Below are positions 57,130 to 64,000 of a stretch of 64,000 bases of DNA, one piece after another. The translations under genes were made by a program, and so were the position numbers. Source of the stretch: Elmis aenea. Lineage: Eukaryota > Arthropoda > Insecta > Coleoptera > Elmidae. The stretch's first letter is position 1. The number at the start of each line of letters is the position of its first letter. Location of the stretch: NCBI GenBank assembly GCA_947652605.1, contig OX393581.1, forward strand, positions 46,151,924-46,215,923. The letters are read 5' to 3'. The notes beneath the pieces were generated by a model. That model had not been told where the DNA came from. It saw only the letters and a list, made by a program, of their open reading frames with translations, and made no database searches.

Positions 57130-58400
57130 ATTAGTTACGAACTTAAGAGTCACCCATTGGCGTCTCTTAGCTGTTCTAACATTGAGGGCACTCTATTTTT
57201 GGGCACTATCACAAACACTGGCTGCTTTTTTTACACCATCAACGTCAGATTACACTATCTTAAAGGGTTTTTTCCTCTTGAGTCTTCTTACTATGTTCTT
57301 GTTATCAAGAAGCTGAATAGCCTCGATATTGCCATGCTGCAGTAGTCTACCTTCGTGACTTCTCGCAAATTTCTGAATTTCGCTGTCCAAAAACTCCATT
57401 CCAAGGTCCCTATAAAGATCGTCATTTCTAATAAACCAGGGTGCTACTATGTTTCTTAGTACTTTATTTAAAACAGTTTAGATTATTTTAATGTTGCTTT
57501 TTTTTTGGTACTATACCCCAAAGCTGATTACCATACGCCCAGACCGTTTGTAATATCTGCTTGTATGGTAGAAGCTTGTTATATACTGGCAGAGCAGAGT
57601 TTCTTCCTAACAGCCAATACAATTTTCGATATCTAACTCTTAACTCCTCCCTTTTCTTTCTGACATGAGTTTTCCAACGAAGTTTAGTGTCGATTGTTAA
57701 GCCAAGGTATTTGGCTGTGTCGGCGTCTGGTATTATCTGAACGTTCATGGTTACCAGAGTGTGTTCTATCCGTTTGTTGGTGAAGTCAAGATGGCCTTAC
57801 TTGGTTTTATTTAGTTTTATTCTCCACCTTCCACCTTTCAAAGTTGACCTTGCAGCTTGTTTGCTGTTTCCTCGTTGCTTTTTCCGACAGCAAAGATATT
57901 TTATTGTTTTCTAGTTCTGGGCGATCACAAGTGAAGAAAGAGTAAATAGAAAACTGGACCCCAAGAGACCTTCCTGTGGCACTCCAGCTCTCATTATTTT
58001 AAGATTAGAGTAGGCATCTTCCTGTTTGATCCTAAAATATCTCTCTACTGTTTGGGAGGAATATGTTTTAGTTTGTAATGCAGTTCTTCGTACCAAACCC
58101 TATCAAATGCTTACGTCACATCCAGAAATACTGCGAAACAAACTCTTTTCTTTTCTAATACCTACCTTATCAATAATATTAGTTACCCTATGAACTTGAC
58201 AACTGTGCAGTGTTTATGTTTGAATGCAAATTCGTGGCTTGGGATTACATTTTGTCTTTCAATGATGGGTTGCATTCTCTTGAAAAGCAGTTTAGACATT
58301 ATAGGTTACAATGATTGGTCTATAGGATGTAGCTTCATGTGGAGGTTTACCTGGTTTCGGTATCATGACTATCTTCCCGATTTTCCAGTTTAAAACAGAA
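57130..58400 (-). pseudogene. Jockey-type non-LTR retrotransposon, 5'-truncated RT
   Basis: Minus-strand pieces from 58395: LNWKIGKIVMIPKPGKPPH, TSYRPI, MSKLLFKRMQPIIERQNVIP, RVTNIIDKVG, AVFLDVT then stop then AFDRVWYEELHYKLKH (RT motif A, catalytic Asp kept), YFRIKQEDAYSNLKIMRAGV, PQEGLLG (motif B, altered). The FADD box is deleted near 57900. Next come ANKLQGQLERW-like residues in a shifted frame, DADTAKYLGLTIDTKLRWKT, RKLYWLLGRNSALPVYNKLL, VWAYGNQLWG, and a frameshifted tail with WFIRNDDLYRDLGMEF and LKRKKPF. All landmarks follow Jockey order. Inactive. Confidence 0.92.
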
Positions 58401-60584
58401 TAATGATGAAAATAAATTACGAATCTCATAGCAAATAATCTCTATACCCATGTGTGAAGTGTGAAGTAAAACGTTCAGACAATTATATTGATCCTCTGAT
58501 AATGAACTATTGTTTTGCTGTACGAAAGTTTGTTAATTAATGAAGTTAGAAAATTAACCCAAGACTAAGTAATATTAAACTTATTCTATCAGGATTTAAA
58601 GGAATAAAATTACGTTAAATTATACAGTTAATTAGCGATCCACTATATCGCCAGAATTTCAAATAATCATTACAATACCTAATTGCATTGTTCAGAAATA
58701 TTCTATATTGATTCTATATTATGGTTTTCATTTAAAATTTGTTGCTATGTATGCATCTATCAACATTGGTTATTATAGTCTAAATAGATTTTTTTTAGTT
58801 AAAGTTTATTAGCAATCAGATTCGTTGCTAGACAATCTTTAAAAAAATATTTGATGAAGAATTTAGTTAAATACGTTTGTGTAGAGAGTCTGCTAACGGA
58901 CCTATAAAAAAATCAAAAACGTTTAATCTACCGAAAGTGCTAAAATGCTGGTATAAATTTACTTTAACCAACGAACAAAAAAATTGTCTATGTTAAAATA
59001 TTTGCCAGATGTTAATAAAGACTTTTATAATACAATTCTGAAAAAGTTTTCGAGAATTAATTGCGTTGTTAACTTCATTAAATACACAACAATAATAATT
59101 TACTTGTTTACAATATTATTTGACTTTTACTATTTTTACAGTAATAATTAAGAAAAAGTTATAAGTTCATAATTGTATTTGAAAAAATTGCAGTTTCGTT
59201 ATCCCTATTAAAATCGTTGTAATCTAAATAAACTTAACTTTTTATCCAAATACTATAAAAACACCATGTACATGGAACAAACTCATAAAAAAAGTAAAAC
59301 CAGCTTAGTGGGTTGTTCCCTATCCATTTTGAAATTGGTAGTAACTAAAAATTTCATTAAAATTTCATAATTTTTAATTTATTATATAAGTAATGTATTA
59401 ATTTAAAGCTTGTTCAAAAAAATTAAACGCATACATATTTTTTTATCAGAGTTATTAAAATAGAAACTTTAAAGAAAGTCGATTTACTCAAAACGATCTA
59501 TATGTGATATGGAACAAAACAACTCTAGGGCGACGACATATTTAATAGTTTTATAGATGTTTTGAGGATTTTATCACTATATTAATAAGTGTTTGCATTA
59601 AATTATTTATGTATCAACATTGTATAAGTTATAAAATACACGTTTTCTCTTGTTTGGTAATTAAATTCTTGCAACAAAACTAATAATCGAGATCGTGCTA
59701 ACCAAGCCTGTGAGAATAATATTCCCAGTCTATGAATAGAGTTCCTGTAAACAGCGTTGGGGTTGGTAATTGGACTTCATGGAATTTAATAGAAAAAAGA
59801 ACACGCTTGTAAATAAGAAAAATAAATTATTTTAATCAACAGACAACATTCTTAGATAAACTTAAAAACCATTACAAGAAGCCTTCGGGAGATTTTAATT
59901 TCCAGTCGACGCTAAAGAATTTTTATTGTTGAATTACGTTCTAAAAATACTAAATCTATATCGAATTTGTTGTCGTTAGCGTACCACGCTGCTAATCTGT
60001 ATCGAAATTTAAGCTACTGGCTTTAAGCACCCCGAGAGGTGAATGACGCCACATAAAATTGATTTTCATATTAAGTTCTGACGTTAAGCTTCATGTATAC
60101 AGAGTATATCAAAATTATATATAGGATGTATGTTCAACAAGAAGACGCTTTGCATTAAATATTTGTATTTTACTTCAGAGTTATTTTATTTACTTATTAA
60201 ATGAATAGCATGGAACAAATACTGGCGCATCTTTTACTAAAACATATATCCCTTCAAAAAGACCAATTTACCAAGAGATTAACTTTAGTAAAGCTAATTA
60301 ACGTTAAAATATTACCGACGTAACTTACACTACAACGTCAGTATTTAAATTTTGTCCATCAACAAACGGTTTGTTGATAAATTTGTTCATCATAAATAAG
60401 GACAAGGATACAACTACAATTAAAAAGGATGACAACAGTAACCCTAAATCTTGGGACAAGCGCACTTTGGTGGTTGAGAACCAACTTTTTTAATATTTGC
60501 ACTATTTATGGCACTATAATAATTTTAATCATCATCAATCATTCATCAATTCTATAATGAAGATTGTTAATTTGATTACCTGTA
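58401..60584. other. AT-rich DNA, nothing recognised
   Basis: Very AT-rich. No long frame, element end or repeat array was seen. Confidence 0.5.
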
Positions 60585-61299
60585 CAGGGTGATTCAAATT
60601 CTAGGGGGGGCATGGGGATCTCGCCTATTACTGACTATAGAGGGTAGGTTTAAATTTGGCAAAGTAGCTAAATTTTATGCTCATCAATAATATCAAAACA
60701 GATACCTATAAATCATCTAGAACTGTTTTGAAAAAAATTTAAAAAACTGAAAAAACTACTTCGTTTTTTGCTGTAGTTATTTTTTTTATTTGTATTTGTT
60801 TTTAATCTGTCAAATCTTTTACCTGGCCACTTTTTATTTTACTTTTAATGGTGCCTTCAATTTTGTGCTGTGCCGATGCCGTTTTGTTTTATAGGTATAG
60901 TTACCTATTAGATATGTTGAATAAATGAAACCTTTTTTTTAACTAACTAGATGAAAATCAAGTTTGTCGCCCATAAGAAATTAAAAATTTAGTACCCATA
61001 AAACAAAACGAAATCGGCACAGCAAAAAATTTATGGCACCATTAAAAGTAAAATAAAAAATGCCTATGTAAAAGTTTTTACAGATTAAAAAAACTTACAA
61101 ATAAAAAAGTTATAGCAAAAAAACTAAGTAATTTTTCAGTGTTTTTTTTTTCAATTTTTAAAAAGTTGAAGATATTTTAAATCTGATTTGATATTATTAA
61201 TGAGCATAAAATTTAGCAGTTTTGGCAAATTTTAACTTACCCTCTATCTTCAGTAATAGGCGAGATCCCCATGGTTGCCCTCGAATTTAAATCACCCTG
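60585..61299. mobile_element. Foldback transposon, CAGGGTGATTCAAATT ends
   Basis: The left end CAGGGTGATTCAAATTC is mirrored by GAATTTAAATCACCCTG. The arms share CATGGGGATCTCGCCTATTA, TGGCAAA, ATTTTATGCTCAT, GCACAG and GTTTTGTTTTATGG (inverted at about 60885 and 60998). TA lies left of the start; TG is at the right. About 340-bp arms; no coding. Related to 15080-16514 by the ends and the CATGGGGATCTCGC block. Confidence 0.85.
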
Positions 61300-61927
61300 T
61301 GTATTTGAAGTAAATGGCGTGCCAGTTATTTGTTAAGCTGCGACTTTATTCACAATTAAAGTTTAAAAAATCACAGTTTATTTTATAACTTCGTTTGATA
61401 TTCGAAATGGAGGTTTTATATAATGTAAAGACTCTTTAACATTTATAAATACTTATACAAACCTACATGTAAAATAAACATTTTTAAAAATATACTTCCA
61501 AATATGAACTATTTGCGAGACTATTTGTGCAGCACTTAAAACTGAGGAGTTTTTAAAGTTTTTCTGAACAATTAATCAAATAAATACCCTACAATACTAC
61601 CATAAAAAACTTTTTGCAATGTTCAGATCAGTTTAAGGTAGATCTGAATACTGATAAACTTCAAGTTGATAAATAAATGTTTACAAAACACAGGATGAAT
61701 AGTCAAAGCGAAATACAAAAATGACTTCTCTTAATACCAAGTAGTGGTTGCATAATGTTAGTTCGTACAAAAACTATTCGAAAATTACAGCAAAGGTTTT
61801 AATATGACAACATTTACCTTCTCTTACGTACTCCTTCTTTTTGGGTTCATTTTCCATTGTTGCATACAGTAATAACTGGTAATAAAAGATGCGTTGTATT
61901 TGTTGATTCACATTAAAAAAGAATGTG
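61300..61927. other. AT-rich DNA, nothing recognised
   Basis: No gene or element signature. Confidence 0.45.
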
Positions 61928-61935
61928 ATCATAGA

Positions 61936-62186
61936 CAGGGCCTTTCAAAGTGAATGGGAGACCCGTGGCAAACAATGTTTTTGAGGCCCTTCAAAATTAT
62001 AACTGAGAGAATTATATAAAATGTTAATGGTCGTTCGATGATATATGTTGTAAAACGGTTATTTCATCTACATACATATATATTATGCATTTTTTTTCTA
62101 ACAAATGGAGTTAAAAGTGAGGCCCCCTAAACTGTGAGTCCCGGGGCATCTGCCCCTCTTGCCCCCCTTCCCTTTGATAAGGCCTG
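61936..62186. mobile_element. hAT-like MITE
   Basis: Perfect 8-bp target duplication ATCATAGA (61928-61935, 62187-62194). The ends CAGGGCCTTTCAAAGTGAA and CCCTTTGATAAGGCCTG are inverted, with one base missing from the right terminus. Right subterminal DNA is CCCC-rich. At 251 bp it has no coding capacity. Confidence 0.9.
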
Positions 62187-62194
62187 ATCATAGA

Positions 62195-64000
62195 GCAATC
62201 CAACTAAATAAAGTATCAAATTAACATTATAAGACTCCTTGGTGATGATAATAATAATAATAAGAAATCTTTATTTAGCTTTTAGTTAATTTTACATTAT
62301 CTTAATACTGTTTACATATTTGTACATATTTTCTTAACTATTAAATCTTAACATTATTTTTCACATATTCTATACATAGTTTTTTTAAAACTTGGTATGG
62401 AAATTGTTTGTTTAATTTTCATAGGTAATTCATAATAACATTACAGATTCGTTTTAATTAGTCAAAATTAGTACTAGAAACGCCATCCTATGCAGCTGTT
62501 CATGTAAAAAATAAGTACATTGATGTATAACATGTACTTGCTGGAATCTAATAATAAGAGTTATAATATCTAATACCAGTTTTACATATAAAATACACCT
62601 ACAAAAGATGTGATGTGATGTTAATAATAAAGTAAGAAAATTTATAAACAGCTGACACTTTACCTCAAGTAACAATTTGTAAAACTACTTAGACTCCTAA
62701 ATTCAAGGAATAAATCAAAACATTTTACCAACAATAAGCAGGCTAAGTTGTCATTCTTTTTCACAATAATTTCCGGCAGAGATGTAACAAACTCACAAAA
62801 CCCGAATGTAAATCCAAACGCTACGAATAAAGTTAATGAACTGCAGTCTCCATAATCCACATATAACTTGTTTTTCTGTCATCGCCCTGTGTTAAAAATG
62901 TCGCATGAGTTATGGATGGTGCAATTTCCCGTTTAAATGGAATATTGCATACTGACGGCAAACACGTCCTTGTGATTGTGGAAATACTCAAAATGGAATG
63001 GTTTTTACTGAACACAAAGCTGAAATGTTAGAGTTTCATTTTAAACTAGAAACGCGATGTGTCTTTCCTGTAATTAGCAATCAGCTATTTGAAACTGTAA
63101 TAGTTTTCGGTTTCATATTAGTTGTAAAGTTTTTTTGAAGTTGCGGACCGACGAAAATTAATTAAATTCCGCTGAAAAACTAGACGTAATGTCTGCAACC
63201 TCTTAGCGCAATTAGAAAATAGTTGTAAATATGTGTAATTGCATTAGTAACTGTACATCTAGCTCTTCGGAGTTTTTTTTTGTTGTTGTTGTTGTTACGA
63301 ATTAAACTTAATGCACTTAATAAGATGTTCTTCGCGTTTTGTACAGGTTTTTCCAACATACAAATAGTTCTTCTTGATTAAATGAGACGACTTTGATGCA
63401 GCTTTGCTCGCTGCTTGTACTTGATTAAATGCATTTTAAGCACTCAGATGTTTTATTAACAGCAAATGTTTTTAAACCGGGATGCAACTGAATGCAATTA
63501 CTTAAGAAATTTGTTTCTTGTAAACAAATTTTACAAAAAGTATGTCAAATGAGTAAACAAAGATAACCTCGTTATGAATGTTTTTCAGTACAGTATTATA
63601 CATCTATCTATTACAACTTGATTCGCGCCACTATAACAATTTCGCTCAGTGTAAGAGATAGATATTCGGGTACATATAATATATAATAATTATTTGTAAC
63701 AATGCTTTAAAAATTGGAAATTGATTTTATGTGTGCAAAAAAGTTAAAAGCTGCAATTTCATATTTAATAAATGATAATTTTCCATTTGAAAATTATATA
63801 AATGATGCTTTTCTACTCATGTATATGAAAGTTGTCATTTTCTCACTGCCTACTCTACATGAAAGTTTAACTTCCGTCTTTAGTCACAAAAATAATGTCA
63901 ATGTCAATATCAAATTGAAAAATTTACGATTTTTCTTAAGCTTAAACTCATAATTAATTAAAATTGCGTTAATATTCTAATCAAATAATTTAATTTTAAC
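62195..64000. other. AT-rich DNA with short microsatellites
   Basis: (AAT)n near 62246-62262 and (GTT)5 near 63280-63297. Frames at 62454-63015 (-) and 63714-63953 (+) have no family resemblance. No Tmtc2 exon is recognisable up to the window end. Confidence 0.45.

Noticed and set aside
58190..58393. 67-codon + strand frame
   Set aside because: Antisense to the Jockey reverse transcriptase remnant.
1..64000. tRNA, rRNA or snRNA genes
   Set aside because: No stretch showing a convincing cloverleaf with A and B boxes, or rRNA core sequence, was found by eye; a tRNAscan-SE and Infernal run would settle this.

Overview
The window looks like an AT-rich insect nuclear genome. Two spliced coding exons belong to Tmtc2, an ER O-mannosyltransferase with TPR repeats. 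The mobile elements (Jockey-type and other non-LTR retrotransposons, hAT, piggyBac, pogo/Tigger, Tc1/mariner-like and Ginger-like) fit an arthropod. I cannot name the order from sequence alone; a beetle is only a guess. No RNA gene, CRISPR array, operon or prokaryotic signal was seen.

Layout. Positions 1-368 and 2446-2560 are two consecutive Tmtc2 exons on the + strand, with matching GT/AG splice sites and matching phase. The 2.1-kb intron between them holds a palindromic element built from ~140-bp units (418-1817). No later Tmtc2 exon was recognised, so the other ~61 kb is probably one long Tmtc2 intron, or intron plus intergenic DNA. It is filled with transposon debris: nested foldback elements with CAGGGTG/CACCCTG ends (2845-6052, 15080-16514, 25049-26262, 45455-47180, 60585-61299); hAT copies with visible 8-bp target duplications (3491-4341, 8134-9079, 43257-44967, 61936-62186); pogo/Tigger-type elements flanked by TA (10586-12262, 22539-23478, 36380-37744); a Ginger-like element with a 4-bp duplication (32717-33473); a piggyBac flanked by TTAA (48208-49879); three copies of a MITE whose inverted repeats are 14/16-bp minisatellites (19265, 41202, 52586); and non-LTR retrotransposon remnants on the minus strand (27190-28351, 30205-30830, 42405-42650, 50040-50545, 57130-58400).

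Four GC-richer patches (about 20560-21330, 35580-36110, 51640-52200, 53740-55560) stand out from the AT-rich background. They carry no recognisable transposon or protein and are the best candidates for conserved regulatory DNA.

None of the transposase or reverse transcriptase genes is intact. Stops, frameshifts or deletions are visible in each, several removing catalytic residues. The main point of interest is structural. Many elements here are long palindromes. In one (45455-47180) the arms carry the transposase start codon and N-terminus in inverted duplicate, which suggests how the palindromes form. No previously undescribed cellular system was found; the most unusual features are these foldbacks and the minisatellite-ended MITE.
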